A stretch of 64,000 bases of DNA from Rhynchopus sp. YZ270_cl-10 (GCA_964035575.1 OZ037907.1:1178001-1242000); one strand, 5' to 3'; shown: positions 11,157-20,460, counted from the first letter of the stretch. A program made the numbers and translations. Notes: a model not told the origin generated them from the letters alone.

Positions 11157-13196
11157 ATGCACACACACCCAGGAGAACGATCTGCCACGACACACCCGCT
11201 ATGGACGGCCATGATGTACCTAGACGCAGAGGGGCAGGTCACCACTGATGAGTCTGCAGAGACGGCCGTGTCGGTCATCATCCTTGAGGCGTTCCACCCA
11301 CTCTACAGCAAAGCGCAGCAGCTCATGGAGATCGTGGCCGAGCCTATGAGTCGGACGGAGCACATGCACCTGTACAAGCTTACGGAGAACTCCCTCTACA
11401 CCTCTGTCACCCTCGGCATGCATGGTGAGCGGGTGCTCGCGCGTCTTGACGAGCTCTCGCGCATCCCGCTGTCGGAAGAGGTCAAGGAGTATGTGATGGA
11501 CCTCACAGAGCGTGCCGGGAAGGTGAAACTAGTCCTCAGTAGGAAGCGGGTGCTCTCCGAGGTGGTTGAAACGAAGGTGCTCAACGTGACGGAGTATGTG
11601 CCGCGGCTCACGTGGCATACAAAAAGCAAGCTCGTCAACTTCCTTGAAATCGACAAATCGGTTGCACCGACGGTCACGAAGAACGCGAGGGTGAGGGATA
11701 TGTACTATGTCGAGGGGTCGATGCGTGAGGTGCTGCGTGATGACGTGGCGTATGAGTGCTTTGAGGTGCGTGACGACGTCGCGCTGATCGAGATGAAGAA
11801 GTTTTTCAAGCGCGAGCTGAAGTACCCACTCGACTGCGTCTACGACTTTGCGTCGGACCTCACCACCACGGCGCTCACCGCAAAGCTCAAGGACACCGCA
11901 CGGCTGCGTCCATACCAATCCCTTACACTCTCCAAGACAATCTCCCAGGGCCGCTCCCGCTCTGGCCTCATCGTCCTGCCCTGCGGTGCCGGCAAGACTC
12001 TGGTCGGTGTGTCCATCGCTACGCTCATCGGAAAGTCCGCTATCATCGTCTGCCTCAACACCCTGACTGCGTTGCAGTGGGCCGCACAGTTCCGTATGTG
12101 GACAGATGTAGGCCTGGATGACATCTCAATGTTCACCTCTGGGAACAAAGCCAAACCGAAGGGCATTGTCATCACCACCTATTCGATGCTGGGGTACGAC
12201 GACGAGCTTCGCGCAAAGGGCTCGCACGAACTCATTGAAGCGATCCGGAGCGAAGAATGGGGGACCATGATCATGGATGAAGTCCACGTGGCCCCTGCCG
12301 CTACATGCAGAATGGTGCTGAACAAGGTGCGGGCACATACCATCATAGGCCTCACTGCCACACTTCTCCGTGAAGACGACAAGATCGAGGACCTCCACTA
12401 CCTCGTGGGCCCGAAGCTATTTGAGGCAAACTGGCGCGAGCTTCAGGCGCAGGGCTACCTTGCCGACGTCTCCTGCTTTGAAATCGTCTGCCCTATGTCC
12501 GGCTACTTCCTGCGCAACTACCTCACTGACCCATCCTGCAGGACCTCCCGCTCCCTTGTTCCCATCATGAACCCTTCAAAGGTAGTAGTAACGCAAGCTT
12601 TAGTCCATTTTCACCGAAAACGTGGTGACAAAATTCTGCTCTTTTCCGACAGAACTGCGGTAGTAGACTTCTACGCAAAGTTGTTGCACATCCCGCAAAT
12701 CACCGGAAATGTGGTGGAAACGGAGCGTGTCTGCATCGTCAACCATATCAAGCACGATGCGACCCTCAACGCCATTTCTCTCTCCAGCGCTGCGGAGACC
12801 GGAACCGACATTCCCGATGCCAACGTTATCATCCAACTGAGCGGGGCCTTCGGATCACAACGGCAAGAAACACAACGATTGGGGAGGATTTTGAGGCCGA
12901 AATATGGTGGTCAAGGCAACACTGCGTGGTTCTACAGTCTCGTCTCACGGGATACACGCGAGCCAAAGGATAACGACCGTCGTCGCCGCTTCCTTCTCGA
13001 GCAAGGATACGCATTTCACGTCATCGACGCAAACGACATCATTGACGACCACAAAGAACGCTTCCCCTACGAGCCCCTACGTTATGAACGCCTTGAGGAA
13101 CACGAAAACCTCTGGAAGGAAACCACAGGTTACAACGACTATGATGAATACGAAGCAGGAGGGGAACCTGCAACGAAAAGACAGCGGAAAGGATAA
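11157..13196 (+). CDS. XPB: XPB/ERCC3-type DNA helicase (TFIIH, nucleotide excision repair)
   Basis: 3'-5' superfamily 2 DNA helicase/translocase of TFIIH, used for promoter opening and excision repair in the nucleus. The 679-aa product has the family order. An N-terminal damage-recognition-like region comes first (HPLW near residue 15, then VAEPMSRTEHMH). Motif I LPCGAGKT is near 273, DEVH near 374, and GLTATLLREDD (the RED motif) near 400. GPKLFEANWRELQ follows, with motif VI QRLGRILR near 575. Human XPB is about 780 aa; this one lacks the long acidic ends. A start at the ATG at 11157 is chosen. It overlaps the stop of a short upstream reading frame (TGATG) that begins just after the pyrimidine tract ending AG at 11105. 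The next in-frame Met pair is at about 11211. No intron is seen. Family assignment is firm; trypanosomatids carry two XPB paralogs, and which type this is was not settled. Confidence 0.95.
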   Translation: MHTHPGERSATTHPLWTAMMYLDAEGQVTTDESAETAVSVIILEAFHPLYSKAQQLMEIVAEPMSRTEHMHLYKLTENSLYTSVTLGMHGERVLARLDELSRIPLSEEVKEYVMDLTERAGKVKLVLSRKRVLSEVVETKVLNVTEYVPRLTWHTKSKLVNFLEIDKSVAPTVTKNARVRDMYYVEGSMREVLRDDVAYECFEVRDDVALIEMKKFFKRELKYPLDCVYDFASDLTTTALTAKLKDTARLRPYQSLTLSKTISQGRSRSGLIVLPCGAGKTLVGVSIATLIGKSAIIVCLNTLTALQWAAQFRMWTDVGLDDISMFTSGNKAKPKGIVITTYSMLGYDDELRAKGSHELIEAIRSEEWGTMIMDEVHVAPAATCRMVLNKVRAHTIIGLTATLLREDDKIEDLHYLVGPKLFEANWRELQAQGYLADVSCFEIVCPMSGYFLRNYLTDPSCRTSRSLVPIMNPSKVVVTQALVHFHRKRGDKILLFSDRTAVVDFYAKLLHIPQITGNVVETERVCIVNHIKHDATLNAISLSSAAETGTDIPDANVIIQLSGAFGSQRQETQRLGRILRPKYGGQGNTAWFYSLVSRDTREPKDNDRRRRFLLEQGYAFHVIDANDIIDDHKERFPYEPLRYERLEEHENLWKETTGYNDYDEYEAGGEPATKRQRKG

Positions 13197-13593
13197 AGTT
13201 TTTTTTTGTGAGAATTTTTTTCCCCACCCTGTGTCATTGACCGGATGGAGAGGAAGTGGGGGCATATCAGATGTAACCCACGAAACGGATTTTATGTAGG
13301 GCCATGGTTTCGGGTTCCACCTCCTCCGGTGTTCTGGTAGTCATGAGAGGGCTTTGTATTTCAAGTCATATTGTTTTTGGGGGGGCTGGGGTTCTGACTC
13401 CCTCCCCTGATTTGGGGGGCAAGGTATGGGGGGGTGAGACAAAAGGCTCTGCAAAAACCGCAAAAGGAACCGAAATAATTTAGAACAAAACTGTACGATG
13501 TTTTCAATTTTTCAAGCCCCCCTCCACAACCACCCCAAAACACTCCCAAAAACCGAAGGACACCACACCACACTACACCATGCTGTATCCCAG
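13197..13593 (+). other. Intergenic spacer with module C
   Basis: 397 bases between XPB and the PARP-like gene. A module C copy (TCATGAGAGGGCTTTGTATTTCAAG) is at 13336-13370. It is preceded by TCCACCTCCTCCGGTGTTCTGG, as also seen near 3415. Runs of G and C follow. No module B copy is present here. Confidence 0.6.
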
Positions 13594-15303
13594 ATGACAG
13601 TCGTTATCGAACGGCACCTTGCGAAGGGATGGGGTGAGGCCGTGCTAGGGGGCAATGCTGTTGTGTATGTGGACGGGGTTGAGCTTTGTTGTCGTGGTCT
13701 TGGGATGCCTGGGGCTGAGACATACAGGCACAACTTTGGTCCCTCCCACGACACCGCTCCCACTGCAGAACAGCCACGTCCACTAGACACCTTCTGTGCT
13801 GGCGGCAATGCAGACCAGACAATCATTGCGTTCACCCAGAACACCACCCTCACCATTGTGTGTCCAGGCCAGACGGTCCGCACGGTGTGTCTCCCATCTG
13901 CTGCCAGCTTCGCTCAGTTTTCGTTGTCGCATCCGTCTGTGCTGCTTCTTGTGACAGTGGAGGGAAGGTTATTGGAATGTAACGTCGAAGACGGAGTAGT
14001 GACTGTGGTGTGCTGTCTGTCTGCGTGCCATGGGGGGCATCCTGGGGGTGTGGGCAATGTGGTGTCGGTGGCGCAGTGTGGTGGGGGGTGGTATTTTGTG
14101 CAGGTTTGGGACCTGATGGAGTGTTCGTCGTCCTCTTCTTCATCTTCTTCTTCTTCGTCATCTTCCAGCAAGACGCATTCAGAATACGCAGCCGACGACA
14201 TCTCAGGCAAGCTGTACTCATGGTGTTCACATCTCTCAGAAGGCTGGGTGGTATCCACCTTGTGTGCGTCTGTCGTGACCCTGCATGACGTAGGTGACGC
14301 AGGCCTTCACCTGGCTGTTGTTTTGTACGACGAAGCAAGCGGCGGGAATCGCCTTGAGGTGCACCCACTCCCTAGCTGCAGAGACCCCCCAGACACTACC
14401 CCTGAGAGGGTCGCTGTGCTGCCTTGCAAGGACATCCCGTTGGCCCTGTTGGGCACTGCCAGTGGTGTGGCAATAGTGTTCCGTTCCGGTGTCGTGGTGC
14501 ACTGCGCGATCAGCCCAGAGGTGTCCGTACGCTCAGAACACCGCATCTCGGGCCACCCAATCTTTGCAGCCACAATGGGAGCAAGAGAAGGCACACCCTG
14601 TCTGTTTGTGGTAGATACCGGCGGCACCGTGGTTGCGCACAGCGAAACCCGGTTGGTGAGGATCGACACCCCCGAGAGGTTCTGGGATGTGGAGGAGGTC
14701 TTCGACTCTCACGTCCAGGGGCACAACGAACAGTATGTGCACGACCGGATTGCGACGGGGTTGAAACCCATCAAATTTGTTCTCACTGCAGCAAGAGAGA
14801 TAGACGCGCCACTATTACGGGCAAGGTTTGACGCGAAGCTGGCCGCACTACGTGAGGCATGCTCCTCTTCGGAACTCCGCATCCGAAAGTGTTTCCATGG
14901 GACACATCCACGCAACATAGCACGCATTGCACAGACCGGGTTGTTGCCCTTTGGCCACACACTATCCTCTGCACGCAAGCAGGTAGACCCAGGGTACTTC
15001 GGGTGTTCCTCCAAAGGTGTGTACGTCGCGCGCCATGTGGACTATGCCTTGCAGTACTCCAACCACTGTTGCCCCCTGAAGCCTGGAGACGAGGTCGATG
15101 TGCTCATGTGTCTCGCAGTGCTCGGCCGCAGCAAGCACATCGCAGAGGCAGTCGGCCCAGTGGACCCGGCCCCGCTCCACCACAGCCACACGAGCCCAAG
15201 CAACCTGGAGTGGTTTCTCTTCAGCGAGGCGCAGCTGGTGCCCACCATGGTGTGGACGGTGCGTGCAGTCGAGGATGCGAGAACTGCTGCAAACGATTTC
15301 TAA
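13594..15303 (+). CDS. PARP-like ADP-ribosyltransferase with a propeller-like N-terminal half
   Basis: The last third resembles a PARP catalytic fold. CFHGTHPRNIARIAQTGLL starts near residue 432, SKGVYVARHVDYALQY near 474, and NLEWFLFSEAQLVPTMVW near 538. These would supply the H, Y and E of the usual H-Y-E triad, so the protein may transfer ADP-ribose from NAD+. Residues 1-400 have repeated beta-rich stretches with GVAIVFRSG and LFVVDTGGTVV, which suggest a WD/PQQ-like propeller; this part is inference. A serine run occurs near residues 180-200. The frame is open back to an ATG at 13498. The ATG at 13594 (569 aa) is preferred because it follows CCCAG and the earlier 32 residues look like leader sequence. 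Substrate and function are unknown. Confidence 0.75.
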   Translation: MTVVIERHLAKGWGEAVLGGNAVVYVDGVELCCRGLGMPGAETYRHNFGPSHDTAPTAEQPRPLDTFCAGGNADQTIIAFTQNTTLTIVCPGQTVRTVCLPSAASFAQFSLSHPSVLLLVTVEGRLLECNVEDGVVTVVCCLSACHGGHPGGVGNVVSVAQCGGGWYFVQVWDLMECSSSSSSSSSSSSSSSKTHSEYAADDISGKLYSWCSHLSEGWVVSTLCASVVTLHDVGDAGLHLAVVLYDEASGGNRLEVHPLPSCRDPPDTTPERVAVLPCKDIPLALLGTASGVAIVFRSGVVVHCAISPEVSVRSEHRISGHPIFAATMGAREGTPCLFVVDTGGTVVAHSETRLVRIDTPERFWDVEEVFDSHVQGHNEQYVHDRIATGLKPIKFVLTAAREIDAPLLRARFDAKLAALREACSSSELRIRKCFHGTHPRNIARIAQTGLLPFGHTLSSARKQVDPGYFGCSSKGVYVARHVDYALQYSNHCCPLKPGDEVDVLMCLAVLGRSKHIAEAVGPVDPAPLHHSHTSPSNLEWFLFSEAQLVPTMVWTVRAVEDARTAANDF

Positions 15304-15407
15304 AAAAAACAAGTCCTCGGACAGGTGTCCTCGGAACTACAAAAAAAAAGAAAAGTGTTATTTTGTTCAAAAAAGTGTCAAAAAGGGCAAAAAATAGTGT
15401 GTATTTA

Positions 15408-15455
15408 TTAGTTGACTTAGCAACAGAGAGGCTAAGGTTCTTCTTATAAAAAATT
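15408..15455 (+). repeat. Module B, between PARP-like and cyclase-like genes
   Basis: GTTGACTTAGCAACAGAGAG followed by GCTAAGGTTCTTCTTATAA. It lies about 105 bases after the stop codon and is followed directly by module C. Confidence 0.6.
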
Positions 15456-15465
15456 CATTTTTTTT

Positions 15466-15512
15466 AGGTACACTGTCAAAACGAGAGGGCATATTTTCCA
15501 ATCAACTTTATT
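15466..15512 (+). repeat. Module C, between PARP-like and cyclase-like genes
   Basis: GTACACTGTC, ACGAGAGGGC and CAATCAACTTT. It lies 13 bases after the module B copy. Confidence 0.55.
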
Positions 15513-15769
15513 TGCGAAAAATGGAGGGCCCAATAAAGAACGACTTTCCACAAAATGAATAACGTCTCATACCTTCTCTGCACACACTGTGCATGCCTCT
15601 TTTTTTTTGTAAAACCAGCGTTTTCCTAGCCCCCCCCCTTTTTTTTTTTGACAACAAAACAAATGGTGATCCTAATAGGCCTCTATCTCTGTGTCTCTGT
15701 TGCGAATCCCCCTTCTTCCACCCCACCCTCTTTTCTCTCTCTTTCTCACAATATGAAACGTTTCGATTT

Positions 15770-15794
15770 CCTCCCTTTACTTCCTCCTTTGCAG
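15770..15794 (+). promoter_or_regulatory. Pyrimidine tract and AG splice acceptor before cyclase-like gene
   Basis: CTCCCTTTACTTCCTCCTTTG ends in CAG at 15794, 30 bases before the chosen ATG. It fits a 5'-UTR cis or trans splice acceptor. No donor exon is evident. Confidence 0.5.
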
Positions 15795-15824
15795 ACCCCC
15801 TCCCTGCCACCAAAAATAAAAACG

Positions 15825-17552
15825 ATGGAGTGTTTGCGGCGTTGGAAGGAAGGTGTGGTGACACAGGATGGCAGTATCGGTGGGAAGGACAAGGCAAAAC
15901 GTAGCATTATGTTGAATGTGTCAATGTGTACCAGCGTAGCTGCGTGTGTGGTCCTGGTGTCGACGTATTTCATGTCACGTCCCACCACTCTCCTGTTTGC
16001 GTCCTTGAGCATGGGGTGTTTGGCATCGGTCTTCATTTTTATTGTGCTTGCGCTCAAACGTGATTTGACTAATGGTTGTTTTGTTGTCTATTTCTTTCTT
16101 ACTGCAGCCGCTATTGGGCTTGCAGACCTGCACCAGGAGACCTTGAAGGGGCTTGCCGTGTGGCCTATAAACGTGGTTCTCCTCGACCTGATGCTTGTTG
16201 TGCGGCTGTCGTCTACCTTCACCACAGCGCTTGTCAGCTCGGTGCTGATGTGGGTTGGCGTGCTGTCCTTGGAGAAGCTTCTTCGCGTAGGCCTTTTTGA
16301 TATGCCCGGTATGACGCCCATGCAGTACCGAGTGGATACGTTAACTTCTTACCATGACTGCGAAGCGCCGCCCTGTCCTGATTCTGTGAACCATGTGTTC
16401 GTGAGGCTCCTGCTGAACCTCTTTGTGTTCTTCCTGGACTACCAAGCTACCCGCAGGTTCGCGGAGGCAGTGTACACGGAGCAAGACAAAATGCAACGCA
16501 CAGTGGACACAGTGGCACACATCGCACATCTGCTTGCAGGCTATGATGTCGACACCGTCGCCGAAGTGCTTGACATGCGCCGTGCCGAGCTCTCCGAGGA
16601 GATGCACACGACGCTCAAAACACTGGAGCAGAACCTGCGTGCCTACCGCCCCTACCTCCCCGCCTCCTGCCTCCCCTTCGCAGGCTCAGACGCAACCGAC
16701 AAAGAGTCCTCCTCTGGGAAAGGCTCTTCCTCCACGGACAGCAGTTCTCTGTCAAGATCGGTTTCCGCTCCATTGGCGCTGGGTGCGCTAGCAAACCCCG
16801 TGGATGTGCTGTCGGGAAAACGTGCGACGGCTTTGGTGGTAAACTCGAAGGGGACGTTGGAGGACATGGCCGCGTTCCCTGCACACTTCGCGACCGTTCT
16901 GGTCACCGTTCTTCAAGAAACAAACAGCAGACGTGGTCTGGTGGATGTGTTCCTGGGCGACCGGATCTTCGCATCATTCAACACATGCAGGCCGTGCTGT
17001 ACACACCCCGTTGCCGCAACGGGTGCCGCCAAAGCAGCCTTCCCCCTTCTCCACGACGTCAACATGGGCATTGCCACCGGCCACGCCCTCTGTGGCGATG
17101 TAGGTTGCCAAGACCTACGCCGCTTCAGTGTCCTCGGCAGGCTCCCCCTCCTCAGCAACGCCATGGAGCGTGCTGGGCGTGCCTTGGGCTGCCACATCGT
17201 CTGCAACAATGACACAAAGGTTGACGCTGTTCATGAACACGAGATGTGCCTCCTGCCGCGTCTCCTCCGCTTGGTGAAGGTGTCTGCTGCACAGGAGGAC
17301 ACCTTCGTGGACGTGGTAACTGCCACGGCGCTGTTCTCCGTGACACCTACGGTGAAGGGAGAGAAGGTACGGGAGGAGGAATGGATGTACCAGTTAGCCG
17401 ACTCTCAGCAAGCTGATGCACACGACGCTGTGGTGCGGGCCTTCCTCAAAGGGGAGGCAGACGTCAACAGCGCTGCAGTCAGCGGAGACCCACAGGCACG
17501 AGATTTGATCCTCCGTTTGGGGCGTGTCGAGCCTCTCGTCTTCACCATCTGA
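15825..17552 (+). CDS. Six-pass membrane protein with a class III nucleotide cyclase-like domain
   Basis: About 575 aa. Six hydrophobic segments fill roughly residues 28-230 (for example SVAACVVLVSTYFMS and LLLNLFVFFLDYQ), then a helical linker (EAVYTEQDKMQRTVDTVAHIA) and a serine-rich stretch. A cyclase homology domain follows from about 325. GDRIFASF near 378 matches the second metal-Asp strand, GIATGHALCGDVG matches the central beta hairpin, and NAMER near 445 keeps the N-x3-R spacing of the transition-state residues. The first metal Asp appears replaced (ATALVVNSKGTL), so catalytic activity is doubtful. Membrane proteins of this layout are known in free-living and parasitic flagellates. 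The ATG at 15825 follows a good splice acceptor; the frame stays open upstream to an ATG at 15663. Confidence 0.75.
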   Translation: MECLRRWKEGVVTQDGSIGGKDKAKRSIMLNVSMCTSVAACVVLVSTYFMSRPTTLLFASLSMGCLASVFIFIVLALKRDLTNGCFVVYFFLTAAAIGLADLHQETLKGLAVWPINVVLLDLMLVVRLSSTFTTALVSSVLMWVGVLSLEKLLRVGLFDMPGMTPMQYRVDTLTSYHDCEAPPCPDSVNHVFVRLLLNLFVFFLDYQATRRFAEAVYTEQDKMQRTVDTVAHIAHLLAGYDVDTVAEVLDMRRAELSEEMHTTLKTLEQNLRAYRPYLPASCLPFAGSDATDKESSSGKGSSSTDSSSLSRSVSAPLALGALANPVDVLSGKRATALVVNSKGTLEDMAAFPAHFATVLVTVLQETNSRRGLVDVFLGDRIFASFNTCRPCCTHPVAATGAAKAAFPLLHDVNMGIATGHALCGDVGCQDLRRFSVLGRLPLLSNAMERAGRALGCHIVCNNDTKVDAVHEHEMCLLPRLLRLVKVSAAQEDTFVDVVTATALFSVTPTVKGEKVREEEWMYQLADSQQADAHDAVVRAFLKGEADVNSAAVSGDPQARDLILRLGRVEPLVFTI

Positions 17553-17732
17553 GCTAAAGAAGGGGTTCAGATCCTCGGAACAAGGGGAGGGTAGGCAACC
17601 ACCACAGCGTCGTTCCCTACCCTACTCTTACCCCCCGCTTTTTGAGGCAAACACTGCTTTATTTGTGTGCCAAGTTTCCATTTGTGCGCACTGTGTGTCA
17701 ACTCCCCTCTGCAAATTCGTGTCATTTTTTTA

Positions 17733-17790
17733 CAAGATGACGTAACACGAGAAGCTTAGGGTCATCTTAGGGTCAGCTAATAAACCACTT
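17733..17790 (+). repeat. Module B, between cyclase-like and coiled-coil genes
   Basis: AAGATGA pairs with TCATCTT; the core is ACACGAGAAGCTTAGGG. It lies about 180 bases after the stop. The end GGGTCAGCTAATAAACC looks like a second partial copy of the 3' arm. Confidence 0.65.
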
Positions 17791-17857
17791 TTTTTTTGTG
17801 TCCACAGAGGTGTTCCGCACTGCATGCGAAAACACACTTTCATTATTTTTTGGCCAA

Positions 17858-17960
17858 AAGGCACACTGCCACAAGGGGGCTGTTGTATTTCAAGTCAAAT
17901 TTCTTTGTACCTTGACATCCCACGTTATCTTACTGACTAAACACGAGAGGCCACGCACCT
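17858..17960 (+). repeat. Module C plus partial module B
   Basis: GCACACTGCCACAAGGGGGC with TATTTCAAGTCAAATTT (17858-17905) is a module C copy. ACTGACTAAACACGAGAGGCC (17932-17952) is a partial module B. Gene start at 18067 follows. Confidence 0.5.
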
Positions 17961-18018
17961 TCCACCCCCTCTGCCCCTCATCTTCGCCATACCCATCGCC
18001 CTCACAAACCCTAACCCT

Positions 18019-18038
18019 TGTACCCCTTCACCCACAGG
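18019..18038 (+). promoter_or_regulatory. Pyrimidine tract and AG acceptor before coiled-coil gene
   Basis: CCTTGTACCCCTTCACCCACAG ends 29 bases before the ATG at 18067. Its shape matches the sites before Kae1, the Ctr genes and the metallopeptidase. Confidence 0.5.
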
Positions 18039-18066
18039 AGGTGCAGAACAGAGCCAATTCTGTCCA

Positions 18067-20460
18067 ATGTCAGGCTTCTTCTGCCCCCTCTGCAAGGAGC
18101 GCATCAACAAAGGTGCACACGTATGCAAGCTTCTGCAGGAGCAGGTCGCGGCACCACCGGGCACACCATCGCCGCCACCACCACCCCCGCCTCCGGTCCC
18201 GACACAGACAGAACAGCCACCGCCACCACCTTCGAAGGGAGCTGTGGAGCTGGGGGCATGGGTGACGGTGGACGGGCTTGCAACGCAACGAGAGCTGAAC
18301 GGTGCGCACGGTAGTGTCATCGGCATTCATGGGCTGGGTGAGCGGGCAAGAGTGATCGTGCAGCTGGAGGATGCGGATGTGGTGGAGCCTGTCAGCTTCC
18401 GGGCAGGAAACATTCGTGTTGTAGAGCCGTCGGACCTGGCGCCCAGCCCTTTTGTTATTGGCGGAGTTGCTGAGGCTACGGGGCTGCAGAACGATGTGTC
18501 GCTGAATGGAAAGCGTGGCAGGATTGCGGGGGTGCAAATGAGTCAGGACGGCACGATCTGCGCGTTGGTGCAGTTCGCTGCGCCGCACGGCAAGATCATG
18601 ATGCATCCGAGCAACTGCATTCCAGTGTCCCCTCAGGTGCAGAGTCTTCAGGTCGCCATTGCAGAGCCCGACCAGCAAGGTCCAGGCCCGCTCAACGTCC
18701 GCATTGAAATGCAAAGCGAAGACACCAACGACGCGAACCACACCACCAACACCAACACCGCCACCGCCACGACACCCCTTGAACCACAGTCCTCTCTCCT
18801 CAGCGGCAGCACCCGGTTTGACGACATCATGCTCACCCCAGACGCAGCAGAGAAGAAGGACGAGCCCACCCTCTCCGAGCGCCTTGCCGAACAAAAACCC
18901 GGCGCAAAGCTTGCCCGGCGGCGGCCATCAGGGAACAAAACCACGGAACCAAAGACCCCCGCGACGCCTGCAACCCCTGAGACTGCGACGGCATTCAGCT
19001 TTATTGCGGCAGTACCGCAGGCGGAACCTTCCCCTTCCTCTTCCCCCTCCTCCTCCTCTTCTGAGTCTTCTTCAGAAGAATCACTCCCCGACTTGATTCC
19101 CGACATGGAGGCCGAATTCGCACAACACATGGCCTCCGCCACCACCGCAACTGACACCTACGAGGCACAACTCCTTGACGACGACGCCGCACCCCCCTCC
19201 GAAGAATCCATCACCGCACGGAAGGAGGAGCTGAAGCGCCACCTCGCCAGCGTAGAAGGCATTCTCGGGCGTGCCAGAGGGCATATGGCGGAGCTGAGCG
19301 CACACCACGAGGAAGTGTATGTGTCTCGGAGTGCGAGGGTGCAGACGCAACTGGAAGGGACAAAAGAGTTGGAGGAAGAAGTGAAGGAGAGTTTGGATGA
19401 GAATAAGGCGAAGGTGGAGACCGCAGAGGAGGAGGTTGCGAAGAAGACGGCGGAGCTGTCTGGGGAGAAGGGGGATGAGCAGTTGAAGCTGATCCGGTTG
19501 GAGAGCGAGGAGGAGACGTTGCACCACCGTATAGAGGTCGTGCGGCGGCAGCTGCAGCGCACGGCTGCGGAGCACAGCGAGGCTGCTGCGGAGCTGGCGG
19601 AAATGAACAAAGATCGTATTAGCTTTGACTCAGATCTCAACCCGCTTCTCACCTCCATCGCGGAAGCGGATGCGACCATCACAACACTCAACACCGATCT
19701 AAGCAACACAGAATCCCTTCTCGCCGCCTCCAAAGCCACCACCCAACAGAAGACCCAAGCCCTCACCGAGCTTGACTCTGAAGCGCAAACCGTCACCGAA
19801 GCTGCGCACATCCAACGCCGTGCAGTACTCTCCCGCAACCGCATCCGCTACGCAACAAGAAACGCTATCAAAAACGTCGGCGTCGAAGCCTCAAAAGAAG
19901 CAACAAACAAAGTTAAAGAGCTTCAAGCAGCGAAGGTGCTCCTCGAGAGAAAGAAGCGGGAGGCGAGCAAAGCGAAGGCACGCATTCGCGAGATTGAGAT
20001 GGACCCTGACATGCATGAGGATGTGGAGGCGCTGAATGCGAAGAAGGCGAAGGCGGCGCAGGCACGCAAATTCAAAGAAGCGAAAGAGGTGCAAGACACG
20101 ATCCTGCGCATCGCACAGTGCAAAGCAGACATTGCTGCCCTGGGCGACACCATCACTGAAGTAGAGGGCGAAGCCAAAGCGCTCGAGGAACGTCTCCCAG
20201 GACTCCGTGCCGCCACCGTCACCGCCAAGCTCGAGGCGTCCAAACACCCTGCCGTCATCCACCTGCTCAACACCTCCCTCGAAGGCTACCTCCTGCAGGA
20301 TCCTGACGAAGCGCTCTGCCAAGCGCGTGCAGCACTCTCAGAATTAACCTTCAAAGTTATCACCCACGAAATGGCCTCCGAAACAGTGTACGACGTCCGT
20401 CAAGACGCTGCGCAGCGTTGGCGTGCACTCCTCGAGACCGAGCTGAACACGGACAAATAG
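18067..20460 (+). CDS. Long coiled-coil protein with a zinc-finger-like start and two SH3-like repeats
   Basis: 797 aa, single exon. The start FFCPLCKERINKGAHVC has a CxxC...HxxxC pattern that could bind zinc. A proline run follows (residues 35-60). Then come two barrel-like repeats of the type V..GL....LNG..G.V......RV.V.L, one with LNGAHGSVIG near 75 and one with LNGKRGRIAG near 148. Residues 200-360 are low complexity, with TNTNTATATT and a serine/glutamate run. From about 375 to 780 the sequence is strongly coiled-coil. A UVR-like segment (NAKKAKAAQARKFKEAKEVQ) lies near 655. The layout suggests a structural or scaffold protein, possibly cytoskeletal; no specific family is recognised. It lies head to tail with the cyclase-like gene. 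Confidence 0.85.
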   Translation: MSGFFCPLCKERINKGAHVCKLLQEQVAAPPGTPSPPPPPPPPVPTQTEQPPPPPSKGAVELGAWVTVDGLATQRELNGAHGSVIGIHGLGERARVIVQLEDADVVEPVSFRAGNIRVVEPSDLAPSPFVIGGVAEATGLQNDVSLNGKRGRIAGVQMSQDGTICALVQFAAPHGKIMMHPSNCIPVSPQVQSLQVAIAEPDQQGPGPLNVRIEMQSEDTNDANHTTNTNTATATTPLEPQSSLLSGSTRFDDIMLTPDAAEKKDEPTLSERLAEQKPGAKLARRRPSGNKTTEPKTPATPATPETATAFSFIAAVPQAEPSPSSSPSSSSSESSSEESLPDLIPDMEAEFAQHMASATTATDTYEAQLLDDDAAPPSEESITARKEELKRHLASVEGILGRARGHMAELSAHHEEVYVSRSARVQTQLEGTKELEEEVKESLDENKAKVETAEEEVAKKTAELSGEKGDEQLKLIRLESEEETLHHRIEVVRRQLQRTAAEHSEAAAELAEMNKDRISFDSDLNPLLTSIAEADATITTLNTDLSNTESLLAASKATTQQKTQALTELDSEAQTVTEAAHIQRRAVLSRNRIRYATRNAIKNVGVEASKEATNKVKELQAAKVLLERKKREASKAKARIREIEMDPDMHEDVEALNAKKAKAAQARKFKEAKEVQDTILRIAQCKADIAALGDTITEVEGEAKALEERLPGLRAATVTAKLEASKHPAVIHLLNTSLEGYLLQDPDEALCQARAALSELTFKVITHEMASETVYDVRQDAAQRWRALLETELNTDK

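Noticed and set aside
18070-19844. Several minus-strand frames of 170-270 aa opposite the coiled-coil gene
   Set aside because: Shadow frames of a repetitive coiled-coil sequence; no recognisable domain.
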